Positions 48,205 through 56,785 of a stretch of DNA of 64,000 bases are shown here, in pieces (within the stretch, counting starts at the first letter, position 1; every line of letters begins with the position of its first letter). Under the pieces are notes generated by a model. It was not told the DNA's origin. It searched no databases and saw only the letters and a program-made list of their open reading frames with translations. Source of the stretch: JABMNT01 sp048262255. GTDB taxonomy: Bacteria > Pseudomonadota > Alphaproteobacteria > Rhodospirillales > Casp-alpha2. The stretch spans positions 62,001-126,000 of the forward strand of contig JBLXFH010000003.1 of the NCBI GenBank assembly GCA_048262255.1, read 5' to 3'. The translations under genes were made by a program, and so were the position numbers.

Positions 48205-49437
48205 TTAAATGGTCACACACTGGCCCTCGCGGGGCGCATGGACTTCCGTATGTGAATTGCGTTTCGCCAGCAAATTAACGGCTGTCGTTAGCTTCGCGTC
48301 GATATCGCTGTCGGCCTGATCCGGGTCGTGGTGGAACAGATAAAGAGATTTAACCTCCGACTTGTCAGCCAATTCAACAACCTTGCTGATGCAGGAATGT
48401 CCCCAGCCGACCTTGGACGCATACTCATCGTCCGTATAAGTGGTGTCGGTGATCAGGACGTCCGCGCCTCTGCAGAAGTCCTGAAGCTTGTTTTCGTAGT
48501 GGGGCGAGTGAAATTCGTTGCTTTCGAAAAACATCTCGTTGTCCGTAATATAACAGATGGAGCGCCCATTATAATTGATCCGGTACCCCAGACATTTGCC
48601 AGGGTGACTGAGCAACATGGTATTAACTTCAATGTCATTGACGAGAAAGGTGTCTTCTTCCAGATCGCGAAAATAAACGCGCGCCGCAAACTCAGTCAGG
48701 GTGATCGGGAAATAGACGCCATCCATCTGTGCGGAAATTAATTCGCGCATGGTGTTATCGCCCTGATTGGGGCCTAAAATCTCAAACTCGTTTCCCTGCT
48801 GATAAAGAGGGGAGAAAAACGGGATGGCATTGATATGGTCCCAATGGGGGTGTGAGATAAACATTTTTGCCTGAATGCGCTTGCGCTGTTGCGCTGTCAG
48901 CCAGTCCCCAAGGGATTTGATGCCGCTGCCGCCGTCAAAGACAAACAACTGCTGACGCGGGAACTCCAGAGATACACAGGACGTATTCCCACCGTATTTG
49001 TTGATGTTTTCACCGGAGACGGGGAGCGTACCACGCACGCCCCAGAACCGCATGTCGATATGATCGTCGAGAATGCGGCTGATCTGATCAGGGAACGTGT
49101 CTGTGTTCAACGGCTTTCGTAGATAGCCATGCGCGCCAAAACTGAATGACCGTTTCTGATCAAAATCATAGGCTTTTGCGGATACCATGATGAATTTGGT
49201 TTCGCTGAGATCCGGATGTTCAATGACCATCTTGCACAGTTGGAGACCGTCAACTTCAGGCATCATTAAATCACAGATGACGCAATCGGGTTTAACTTCT
49301 AAAATCATATCGAAAGCCGATTTACTTTCGATCGTTGAAGAAACGGCATGCCCCGCTTTTTCCAGAAGAATGGTCATGACCTTCACGGCCAACGGGTCAT
49401 CGTCAACGACAAATATACGATATTTATTTTTGTTCAT
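48205..49437 (-). CDS. Receiver domain fused to a metallo-beta-lactamase-fold hydrolase
   Basis: A 410-residue fusion. Residues 1-125 are a CheY-like receiver with acidic pocket D13/D14, phospho-acceptor D56 in CDLMMP, S86 and K108. Residues ~128-405 form an MBL fold with WGVRGTLPVSG, the zinc motif HPHWDH (H196, H198, D200, H201), a later His/Asp set in LLSHPGKCLGYRI and HDPDQADSD. The MBL part resembles the PhnP/RNase Z/phosphodiesterase branch (GVRGxxP...). Phosphorylation of the receiver probably controls hydrolase activity; the substrate could be a cyclic nucleotide, but nothing in the sequence fixes this. No sensor kinase lies nearby. Confidence 0.87.
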   Translation of the reverse strand: MNKNKYRIFVVDDDPLAVKVMTILLEKAGHAVSSTIESKSAFDMILEVKPDCVICDLMMPEVDGLQLCKMVIEHPDLSETKFIMVSAKAYDFDQKRSFSFGAHGYLRKPLNTDTFPDQISRILDDHIDMRFWGVRGTLPVSGENINKYGGNTSCVSLEFPRQQLFVFDGGSGIKSLGDWLTAQQRKRIQAKMFISHPHWDHINAIPFFSPLYQQGNEFEILGPNQGDNTMRELISAQMDGVYFPITLTEFAARVYFRDLEEDTFLVNDIEVNTMLLSHPGKCLGYRINYNGRSICYITDNEMFFESNEFHSPHYENKLQDFCRGADVLITDTTYTDDEYASKVGWGHSCISKVVELADKSEVKSLYLFHHDPDQADSDIDAKLTTAVNLLAKRNSHTEVHAPREGQCVTI

Positions 49438-49614
49438 ACGTCACTTCTCTTCGCCCCTTTGTGGACGCCAGAATAGAAACCGTACCTGTCATTACCATGA
49501 CATCAAGGAAATAACATGAACTGTCGCGTATTCAGCATCTCGGTGCATCTATTTATATGGGGTAACGCATTCTGTCGATAGGGGAAACCCCAGATCGTTT
49601 GTTTTTGTGTGTAA

Positions 49615-49662
49615 ATCAAAAAAATGGGGCGCTAATGGAGAGATCTCCAACGCGCGCCCCAA
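49615..49662 (-). terminator. Rho-independent terminator of nrdJ
   Basis: On the minus strand the stem GGGGCGC / GCGCCCC (positions 49626-49632 and 49654-49660) contains an inner small palindrome (TGGAGA/TCTCCA), and it is followed by a T-rich tract (ATTTTTTTGATT). It begins about 65 bases after the nrdJ stop, and separates nrdJ from the REC-MBL gene. Confidence 0.88.
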
Positions 49663-49725
49663 GTTTCCCAGGGAGGATCCGTATGATAACGGCTTATACT
49701 AGCGCAATCATTGATTGTAAATCAA

Positions 49726-52700
49726 TTACGAACACCCGCTCGTTCCTCCGCATGTGTTGCATTTCAAACAAGTTCCGTTACGGACCAAAGTGAAATTGCC
49801 GCATTCGCCACAAGGGTCACCTTCATACCCTTTCATTCGTGCTTCCAGCACATGATCCGCAGGGCCGCTTGTGGTTGTTTGCTGCAAAACAGTTTCCGAC
49901 TGAATAGCTGTCGTTACAGTTTCCATAACAGGCTGCGCTGCGGCGCTGGCAATGGGGCCGTCTGTACCCGTAGCGGCATTCTGCTGGCGATCAAGAGCGC
50001 CGCTGATCAGACGCAGATTGTTGCGCATATAACCGCTGCTGGCGACTTTCTGGACGACTTCCATTGTGCCATTCGGCTGAAACTCGGGAAGATTTCCTTC
50101 CTTAGAGCCTTCTCCCATAGCGTCCGGATACAGATCCTTCGGTTCGACATGGGCCAGATCATTACGGCCCAAGTAAGAGACGGCCAGTTCCCGGAAGATA
50201 TAGTCGAGGATCGACGTCGACATTTTGATGGTTTCATTGCCGGTAACCATGCCGGAAGGATCAAATCGTGTGAAGGTAAAGGCCTCCACGTATTCTTCCA
50301 AAGGTACGCCGTACTGAAGACCGATTGAGATTGCGATGGCGAAATTGTTCATCAATGACCGGAATGCCGCGCCTTCCTTGTGCATGTCGATGAAAATCTC
50401 GGACAAACCACCATCTTCATATTCACCGGTTCGCAAATAGACCTTATGGCCGCCAACGGTAGCTTTTTGGGTGTATCCTTTGCGTCGGTGAGGGGGGCGA
50501 ACCCGTTCGGTGACGCGCTCGACAATCCGTTCAGCTATAGCTTCCACGCGTGCAGGGATTGGCTTTTCAGCAAGTTGGTCTTCAAGGTTTTCAGCCTCAA
50601 AATCAATATCATCAATCAGCGATGATTGCAGGGGCTGAGACAGTTTCGAGCCGTCACGGTACAAAGCATTGGCTTTGATCCCCAACCGCCAGGAAAGCAT
50701 ATAGGCATCCTTGCAGTCTTCAATCGTTGCCGAGTTTGGCATGTTGATGGTCTTGGAAATGGCACCGGAAATAAAGGGCTGGGATGCGGCCATCATCCGG
50801 ATATGGCTGTTGACGCTCAGGTAGCGTTTGCCGATACGTCCACAGGCATTGGCGCAATCGAAGACTGCCAGATGTTCTTCTTTGATATGTGGCGCACCTT
50901 CGAGAGTCATGGCCCCGCAGACAAATGTATTGGCGGCTTCAACATCGTCTTTGGAAAAGCCGAGGCTTTCTAAAACGTCATGCGTGACGTCTTCCAGTTT
51001 GGCTGGATCAATGCCGAGGACTTCTGTGCAGAAGTCTTCGCCTAGGGTCCACTTGTTGAACACAAAGCGAATGTCGAAAGCTTCGCCAAGGGCGGCCTCG
51101 ACAATCTCAATCTCATTATCGGTAAAGCCAAGAGCCCGCAATTTATCGAGACTGATTCCGGGTGCATCTTTCAAGGTGCCGTGGCCGACCGCATAACGGA
51201 TCATTTCTTCCGTCTGATCTTTTGTGTAGCCCAGCTTTTTCAAAGCCGAAGGGACCATGCGGTTGATAATTTTGAAATAACCGCCGCCCGCCAGCTTTTT
51301 GAATTTGACGAGAGCGAAATCGGGCTCAATGCCGGTGGTATCACAGTCCATAACCAGTCCAATGGTTCCGGTCGGTGCGACAACGGACACCTGCGCATTG
51401 CGATAGCCATGGGCTTCGCCTTTTTCCAGGGCCCGGTCCCAGGCAGCGCTGGCTGCGATTTCCAAATCCTTGTCTTCACACTGGCTGGCGACAAGTGGCA
51501 CAGGTGATACGGATAGGTCTTCATATCCACTTTTCGTTCCGTGCGCTGCACGACGATGGTTTCGGATAACCCGGAGCATATGGTCGCGGTTGTCTTCATA
51601 CCCAGGGAAAGCGCCCAGTTCCTGCGCCATTTCCGCCGAAGTTTCATAGGAGACGCCCGTCAACAAGGCGGATATCGCACCACAGATGGCCCGCGCTTGC
51701 TCTGAATCATAAGGAATACCGGAAGCCATGAGATAACCGCCGATATTGGCAAAACCCAAGCCCAGAGTCCGATAACGATATGACAGTTCGGCAATTTTCT
51801 CGGAGGGGAATTGCGCCATCAGAACCGAAATTTCCAGGGTCACTGTCCATAGACGTACAGCATGCTCATAAGCGGGGACATCAAAGCTTCCGTCTTCCTT
51901 GAGAAAGGTGAGCAGGTTCAGAGACGCCAGATTACAAGCCGTATCATCCAGGAACATATATTCGGAGCAAGGGTTGGAGGCATTGATACGACCACTGGCC
52001 TTACAGGTGTGCCAGTCGTTGATGGTGGTATCGAATTGCAGGCCAGGATCGGCTGATGCCCAAGCGGACTCGCCAATATCGTTCCACAGATCACGCGCCT
52101 GCAGAGTTTCAGAGACAACGCCATCTTTGCGTCGAACCAGATCCCATTCTCCATCGGTCAGGACTTTTTCCAAAAAGGTATCCGTTACCCGGATCGAGTT
52201 GTTGGAATTTTGTCCGGCCACCGTCATATAGGCTTCCGAATCCCAGTCCGTGTTGTAGGTCGGGAAATCAATGTCCTTGTAACCCTGTTTGGCGAATTGA
52301 ATGACCCGTTGCACATAGTTTTCCGGAACCATGGCACGGCGGGTGTTCAGAATGGCTTTTTTGAGGGCTACATTTTCCTTAGGGTCAAACCGTTTTTCTG
52401 TATCCAGAGTCTGGTCCTGGCAGGCTTCCATAACTTCTTTGAGGTGCTTGCTTGTCAGTTTGGACCCAGAGACCAATGCGGCAACTTTTTGCTCTTCCTG
52501 CACTTTCCAGCGAATGAACTGCCCGACATCGGGATGATCGATATCGACGACAACCATTTTTGCAGCACGGCGCGTCGTGCCGCCTGATTTGATGGCACCA
52601 GCAGCGCGGTCGCCAATTTTCAGAAAGCTCATCAGACCTGAAGAACGGCCACCGCCCGAAAGGGGTTCGCCATCGCCGCGAATCCTGGAGAAGTTGGAAC

Positions 52701-53394
52701 CGGTGCCGGAGCCGTATTTGAACAAACGGGCTTCACGGGTCCACAAATCCATAATGCCGCCTTCATTGACCAGATCGTCGCTGACCGATTGAATAAAACA
52801 GGCATGAGGCTGGGGGTGCTCGTAGGCCGATTCCGATTTAACCATCTCGCCGGTCTTGAAATCGACATAGTGGTGTCCCTGGGCCGGACCATCAATACCA
52901 TAAGCCCAGTGCATGCCAGTGTTGAACCATTGCGGGGAGTTGGGGGCGCCGCGCTGAGCACACAACATATAGCACATCTCGTCAAAGTAGGCGCGTGCAT
53001 CTTCTTCAGAATCGAAATAGCCGCCTTTCCAGCCCCAATAGGTCCAGGTTCCGGCCAACCGGTCGAAAACTTCCTTGGCGCTGGTTTCGCCGCGGGTCTG
53101 CTCTTCTTTAGGCAATTTGGCCAAGGCTTTCTCATCGGGAACGCTACGCCAAAGCCATGAAGGAACCGAATTTTCTTCAAATTTCTTCAGTTTTGAAGGA
53201 ATGCCCGCTTTGCGAAAATATTTCTGGGCCAAAACATCACTGGCAACTTGCGACCAACCAGACGGAACTTCCAGATCTTTCAATTGAAAGACAATAGAGC
53301 CATCCGGATTGCGAATTTCACTCGCAGTCTGACGGAATTCAAAATCGGCGTAGCGAGACGTGTTTTGTTTTGTGAAATACCGCGAAATGCGCAT
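49726..53394 (-). CDS. nrdJ: Vitamin B12-dependent ribonucleoside-diphosphate reductase (class II)
   Basis: A 1222-residue class II ribonucleotide reductase. After an N-terminal region come the catalytic barrel with the typical NASNPCSEYMFLDDTACNLASLNL finger-loop segment, KSGGTTRRAAKMVVVDIDHPDV and DCDTTGIEPDFALVKFKKL. The C-terminal ~30 residues are a Zn-ribbon-like tail with CGECGNF...CLKCNTCGG and a final Cys pair that re-reduces the active site. It makes dNDPs using adenosylcobalamin, with or without oxygen. No nrdA, nrdB or nrdR gene is nearby. GGGGAA sits seven bases before the ATG. A possible NrdR box pair lies ~200 bases upstream. Confidence 0.97.
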   Translation of the reverse strand: MRISRYFTKQNTSRYADFEFRQTASEIRNPDGSIVFQLKDLEVPSGWSQVASDVLAQKYFRKAGIPSKLKKFEENSVPSWLWRSVPDEKALAKLPKEEQTRGETSAKEVFDRLAGTWTYWGWKGGYFDSEEDARAYFDEMCYMLCAQRGAPNSPQWFNTGMHWAYGIDGPAQGHHYVDFKTGEMVKSESAYEHPQPHACFIQSVSDDLVNEGGIMDLWTREARLFKYGSGTGSNFSRIRGDGEPLSGGGRSSGLMSFLKIGDRAAGAIKSGGTTRRAAKMVVVDIDHPDVGQFIRWKVQEEQKVAALVSGSKLTSKHLKEVMEACQDQTLDTEKRFDPKENVALKKAILNTRRAMVPENYVQRVIQFAKQGYKDIDFPTYNTDWDSEAYMTVAGQNSNNSIRVTDTFLEKVLTDGEWDLVRRKDGVVSETLQARDLWNDIGESAWASADPGLQFDTTINDWHTCKASGRINASNPCSEYMFLDDTACNLASLNLLTFLKEDGSFDVPAYEHAVRLWTVTLEISVLMAQFPSEKIAELSYRYRTLGLGFANIGGYLMASGIPYDSEQARAICGAISALLTGVSYETSAEMAQELGAFPGYEDNRDHMLRVIRNHRRAAHGTKSGYEDLSVSPVPLVASQCEDKDLEIAASAAWDRALEKGEAHGYRNAQVSVVAPTGTIGLVMDCDTTGIEPDFALVKFKKLAGGGYFKIINRMVPSALKKLGYTKDQTEEMIRYAVGHGTLKDAPGISLDKLRALGFTDNEIEIVEAALGEAFDIRFVFNKWTLGEDFCTEVLGIDPAKLEDVTHDVLESLGFSKDDVEAANTFVCGAMTLEGAPHIKEEHLAVFDCANACGRIGKRYLSVNSHIRMMAASQPFISGAISKTINMPNSATIEDCKDAYMLSWRLGIKANALYRDGSKLSQPLQSSLIDDIDFEAENLEDQLAEKPIPARVEAIAERIVERVTERVRPPHRRKGYTQKATVGGHKVYLRTGEYEDGGLSEIFIDMHKEGAAFRSLMNNFAIAISIGLQYGVPLEEYVEAFTFTRFDPSGMVTGNETIKMSTSILDYIFRELAVSYLGRNDLAHVEPKDLYPDAMGEGSKEGNLPEFQPNGTMEVVQKVASSGYMRNNLRLISGALDRQQNAATGTDGPIASAAAQPVMETVTTAIQSETVLQQTTTSGPADHVLEARMKGYEGDPCGECGNFTLVRNGTCLKCNTCGGTSGCS

Positions 53395-53874
53395 TTGTTC
53401 CCCACAGGTAGTCTGATGTTACTAACGAATGCCCGATAGGGCCCCCAATGATGCGCACAGGGTGCGAGACAGCCGCATTTGATCCGTTTGTTAACGTTCA
53501 ATTTTGTCTTGTCTGCCCAGGTGCAACGCTGGGAAATCTAAACCAATGAAAAAAAATGCGCAACAGTAAAATACAACATATCGTGTCTCATTTTTCACCT
53601 AAACACCTTATATGGTATTGAGGATGGCTGTGTTTAGGGTGTAGGAAAGTCCCTGTATTCTGCCATCGAATCGGAGTCCCTGACCCATTTGTCGAAAAGG
53701 TTTAGGGCTTTACAGGTCCTGAAATATTTTTTCTGCCGGTTCGATTACCATATGCAGTCACTATATGTAGTATGTGTGTCGGGTCTGGACGGAAGCCTAT
53801 GCAAATGCGATATTCAGCCTTGGACAGCCGCAGTCATCGGCCGCAAAGAATTTATTATCAGGATATGGACACCC
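53395..53874. other. 480-base intergenic region between nrdJ and the NDUFA12 gene
   Basis: The two genes diverge from this region. It holds a possible NrdR box pair (53573-53618). A frame upstream of the NDUFA12 start runs to 53689, but it lacks a ribosome site and homology-like content. I see no tRNA, cobalamin-riboswitch B12-box with convincing structure, or other element. Confidence 0.6.
53573..53618. promoter_or_regulatory. Possible NrdR box pair
   Basis: Two AT-rich imperfect palindromes, ACAACATATCGTGTCT (53573-53588) and ACACCTTATATGGTAT (53603-53618), match the consensus ACACTATATATAGTGT at 10 and 12 of 16 positions. Their starts are 30 bases apart, close to three helical turns, as in known NrdR operators. 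They lie about 200 bases before nrdJ. Confidence 0.45.
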
Positions 53875-54231
53875 ATGCATATTGGAACACTGATTTATAC
53901 GTGGCTTAAAGGCGTCAACGTCGGTACGGACGAATTCGGGAATCGATATTACAAATCGAAAGGCGAATCGCAGACCAATAAACAACGCCGCTGGGTTCTT
54001 TATAATGGCGGTGTTGAAGCCTCGAAAATACCGCCTGAATGGCACGCATGGCTTCACCACACAACAGATGAACCGCTGACCGAGCAGGCGACCCAGGCGC
54101 CGAAATGGCAAAAGGAACATATCGAAAACCTGACAGGTACATCTATGGCTTATCGACCATCCGGGCATGCCTATAAAGGTGGGAATCGCGCCCCTTCAAA
54201 CGGCGATTACCAGGCTTGGCAACCGGAATAA
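53875..54231 (+). CDS. NADH:ubiquinone oxidoreductase accessory subunit, NDUFA12 family
   Basis: A 118-residue protein of the NDUFA12/B17.2 family. Residues TDEFGNRYYKSKGESQTNKQRRWVLYNGGVEASKIPPEWHAWLHHTTDEPL are the family core; W-V-x-Y-x-G and P-x-E-W-H-x-W-L-H are the best conserved. In mitochondria and alphaproteobacteria it is an accessory subunit of respiratory complex I at the junction of the matrix arm. An ATG at 53875 is chosen because the conserved domain starts at once; earlier starts lack support. In alphaproteobacteria it commonly lies with DUF2155 and aat, as here. Confidence 0.92.
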   Translation: MHIGTLIYTWLKGVNVGTDEFGNRYYKSKGESQTNKQRRWVLYNGGVEASKIPPEWHAWLHHTTDEPLTEQATQAPKWQKEHIENLTGTSMAYRPSGHAYKGGNRAPSNGDYQAWQPE

Positions 54232-54287
54232 AACCCGTCGACCGTACCTCTGATGAGAACCCGATCAGCCCATGAGTGAGATGATTT

Positions 54288-54776
54288 GTGAATTCCGAAC
54301 ATAAAGAAATCTGGATTGGCGCGATCACTGTTGCTCTGCTGGTCGGCTTGATCGGGTTTATGAACCAGAGCCAGAAGATTGGCGCCGATGCGGTTTCTCA
54401 AAAGCGAATTACCGCAAAATTCAATAAAGTGGACGGGCTTACAGAAGGCAGCCCCGTTCGGATGGGCGGCGTCCGCATCGGAAGTGTGGCAAATATGGCG
54501 ATCGACAGCCAGTTTCGTGCCGTAATCACGATGGATATTGAGAGCGATTTTATGTATCCAAAGGATACGTCAGCGGCGATTCATACCGATGGTCTGTTTG
54601 GTTCAAAATTTATCGTGCTTGAACCGGGGGCCGAAGAAGCGCCTCTGATGAACGGTGACGAAATTGTTCTGACACAGGATGCCGTGGTCGTCAGTGATCT
54701 GCTCGATCTGATCATTTCCGAGGGTAAGATAGCCCAGTCGAAACGAAACGCAGCCAATGTGCAAACAAGTCAATAG
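54288..54776 (+). CDS. MlaD-family MCE-domain protein, first copy
   Basis: A 162-residue MlaD-like protein with GTG start. One N-terminal membrane helix (WIGAITVALLVGLIGFMN) anchors an MCE domain in the periplasm: KFNKVDGLTEGSPVRMGGVRIGSV and HTDGLFGSKFIVLEPGAEEAPLMNGDEIVLTQDAV. MlaD subunits form hexameric rings that move phospholipids between the membranes as part of an ABC system with MlaF, MlaE and MlaB. None of those genes is adjacent here. A second, more typical MlaD gene follows 13 bases downstream, so the two proteins could form a mixed ring or have split roles. Confidence 0.88.
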   Translation: MNSEHKEIWIGAITVALLVGLIGFMNQSQKIGADAVSQKRITAKFNKVDGLTEGSPVRMGGVRIGSVANMAIDSQFRAVITMDIESDFMYPKDTSAAIHTDGLFGSKFIVLEPGAEEAPLMNGDEIVLTQDAVVVSDLLDLIISEGKIAQSKRNAANVQTSQ

Positions 54777-54789
54777 GGAGTAGGGCGAT

Positions 54790-55245
54790 ATGAGACGCAA
54801 TGCCGTAGAAACGGTTCTTGGAGCCGTTGTCTTGCTGGTCGCGGGAATGTTTGTCTATTTCGTTTATACAACCGCACAGGTCCGGGCCGTAAACGGCTAT
54901 CCTGTTACAGCCAGCTTTTTCAAAATCGGTGGTTTGACGGCGGGCAGCGATGTCCGGGTCAGTGGCATTAAAGTGGGAACGGTGATTGAGAGTTATCTTG
55001 ATCCCACGACCTTTGATGCGATTGTAGAAATGTCGATTTCGACGGATGTTAAACTACCTGCCGATACCGTTGCATCTATTGGCAGTGAAGGGATTGTCGG
55101 CGGAAAATATGTTCGTCTCAGTCCCGGAACCTCAAAGGACATCCTTCCGGCAAATGGTCAGATTACAAAAACCCAGGACTTCAGGTCGCTGGAAGACCAA
55201 GTCGGAGAAATCATCTTTCTGGCGACCGGCGGATCCGGAAAGTAA
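54790..55245 (+). CDS. MlaD-family MCE-domain protein, second copy
   Basis: A 151-residue MlaD-type protein: one membrane helix (VVLLVAGMFVYFVYTTAQ) and an MCE domain with SFFKIGGLTAGSDVRVSGIKVGTVIESYLDPTTFDAIVEMSI and GSEGIVGGKYVRLSPG. It resembles E. coli MlaD more closely than the copy 13 bases upstream. Its C-terminus (DLEDQVGEIIFLATGGSGK-like, actually RSLEDQVGEIIFL) is the usual short tail. It should span the inner membrane with the ring in the periplasm. The pair shares the same general motif order, so duplication is likely; they have diverged considerably. Confidence 0.9.
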   Translation: MRRNAVETVLGAVVLLVAGMFVYFVYTTAQVRAVNGYPVTASFFKIGGLTAGSDVRVSGIKVGTVIESYLDPTTFDAIVEMSISTDVKLPADTVASIGSEGIVGGKYVRLSPGTSKDILPANGQITKTQDFRSLEDQVGEIIFLATGGSGK

Positions 55246-55293
55246 CGCCATGCCGCCTAAAAATCCCACTGGAACAGCAACGTCAGTGCTCCG

Positions 55294-55713
55294 ATGACTA
55301 TCCGGTTTTACAGGTCTATCGGTTGTGCTCTGGTTCTGGCTCTGGGCTTTGGGAGTTCTCAGGTCTACGCAACGCCTTATGGAACGGCAATCCTGCAAGG
55401 CCTTGATAAAGTAACGGCCCGGGTGATCACCTTTGAAGCGCCATTGGGCGAAGTGATCCGCTTTGGCACCCTGGAAATTATCACCCGTCATTGTGACAAA
55501 CGTCCACCGGAAGAAACGCCGGAGAGTGCGGCTTTTCTTGATATATCGGAAGTCCGCCAAGGTGAGCCGACAGCCAGTTTGTTTCGAGGCTGGATGTTTG
55601 CCTCCAGCCCGGCGCTGTCCGCGTTGGAACACCCGGTTTATGATGTATGGGTGCTCGACTGTAAAGACGAATTGCCAGAATTACCCATGCCGGAACTCCC
55701 GGCGCAAAATTAA
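55294..55713 (+). CDS. DUF2155 domain protein, secreted
   Basis: A 139-residue protein with a signal peptide (IGCALVLALGFGSSQVYA). The mature domain shows the DUF2155 pattern: AILQGLDKVTARVITFEAPLGEVIRFGTLEIITRHCDKRPPEETPESAAFLDI and GWMFASSPALSALEHPVYDVWVLDCKD. The family is restricted mainly to alphaproteobacteria, and its role is unknown; two Cys residues could form a disulfide. Its place between MlaD genes and the downstream group is part of a conserved neighbourhood in this class. Confidence 0.87.
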   Translation: MTIRFYRSIGCALVLALGFGSSQVYATPYGTAILQGLDKVTARVITFEAPLGEVIRFGTLEIITRHCDKRPPEETPESAAFLDISEVRQGEPTASLFRGWMFASSPALSALEHPVYDVWVLDCKDELPELPMPELPAQN

Positions 55714-55737
55714 ATCATATAAACAGGATAGATAAAA

Positions 55738-56595
55738 ATGGCTGAATTGCGTGCGGGACTGATCGGGGCGAATATCCAGAGAACCCGGCTGCCTTTTGCC
55801 TTGAAAGCTTTGTGTGAGCTCAACGACATTGATTTTACCTTCGATTTGATCGACACCGCCCTTATAGATGACTTTAATTTCGAACGCTGCGTGTTGGAGC
55901 GGCTGGAACTGGGGTGGACCGGCGTGACGGTGACCCATCCCTACAAAACGGCAGCGGCGGATTTCGTCGGATCCGTCAGTCAGGCGCCGTCACATATGGG
56001 GGCATCCAACACGCTGATTTTCAATGGCTCCAAATCAAAAAACGATGTCACCGCCTTCAATACGGATTATACGGGTTTTCTTGCTGCATGGCAGGCGGAA
56101 CTAGGCACACGCCCCCCTGGACGGGTCGCCATGGCAGGTGCCGGCGGTGTTTCGCGGGCCATTGCCGTCGGGCTGATGGAACTGGGTGCCGAGCAGCTGG
56201 CCATCTGGGATTTACAGGAAGAACGCGCGAAAGAGGTGGCGGCGGTCGCCGACCCAACCGGTGAGCGCGCTTTCGCCATTTCTGTTGAGGAAGCCGATTC
56301 CTACATACAAAAGGCCGACGGCCTGGTCAATGCGACGGCACTCGGCATGGTTCAGTATCCGGGAATGGCTTTCAAAGCCGAACATATCGGCACACAGGGG
56401 TGGGCGTTCGATGCTGTCTACACCCCCATCTGGACCGAGTTCATGGAAAACGCCAAGGCTAAGGGCCTGACCTGTTTTACGGGTTTCAGCCTGTTCAAAC
56501 ATATGGCCATCCGCACCTTCAAAACCTACACCGGTGTCGATGTTGATCCGGCGGACGCGGACCGGGTCATTGATCCGCTTGTTGAAGGGCTCTAG
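55738..56595 (+). CDS. Shikimate/quinate dehydrogenase homologue, divergent
   Basis: A 285-residue homologue of AroE. The catalytic Lys and partner appear in VTVTHPYKTAAADFV and NTDYTGFLAAW; the NAD(P) site is MAGAGGVSRAIAVGL. The usual N-terminal substrate motif (GxPIxHSxSP) is replaced by GANIQRTRLPFA, which makes this a non-typical member, more like bacterial quinate or YdiB-type enzymes. The reaction is likely oxidation of shikimate, quinate or an analogue. It follows the DUF2155 gene after 24 bases. aroQ, which makes dehydroshikimate, is 4 kb away in another operon. A genuine AroE probably exists elsewhere. Confidence 0.86.
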   Translation: MAELRAGLIGANIQRTRLPFALKALCELNDIDFTFDLIDTALIDDFNFERCVLERLELGWTGVTVTHPYKTAAADFVGSVSQAPSHMGASNTLIFNGSKSKNDVTAFNTDYTGFLAAWQAELGTRPPGRVAMAGAGGVSRAIAVGLMELGAEQLAIWDLQEERAKEVAAVADPTGERAFAISVEEADSYIQKADGLVNATALGMVQYPGMAFKAEHIGTQGWAFDAVYTPIWTEFMENAKAKGLTCFTGFSLFKHMAIRTFKTYTGVDVDPADADRVIDPLVEGL

Positions 56596-56785
56596 CTTTT
56601 TAGAGGGGCGCTAAAAAACCGGGGGAGCAATGCCTGAAGAATTGAATTTCTGTTTCATCCCGACCCAAATAAACAGTGCCGTCATTCGTTACCGCTTTTT
56701 TCTATTTTCATGATAAGCCATTGCCGCCGCATATGGCGTTATAGTTTACTCTCATTACGGGTTCCTGTTGATGAAGGCGGTACCA

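Noticed and set aside
53395..53874. Cobalamin riboswitch before the B12-dependent nrdJ
   Set aside because: I looked for the B12 box and its surrounding stems and found no convincing match. The B12 riboswitch is more often upstream of transport genes or of the alternative B12-independent enzyme.
53689..53874. N-terminal extension of the NDUFA12 gene
   Set aside because: The extra 62 codons have no resemblance to the family, contain several Cys and Trp and lack a ribosome site. The ATG at 53875 starts at the conserved domain.
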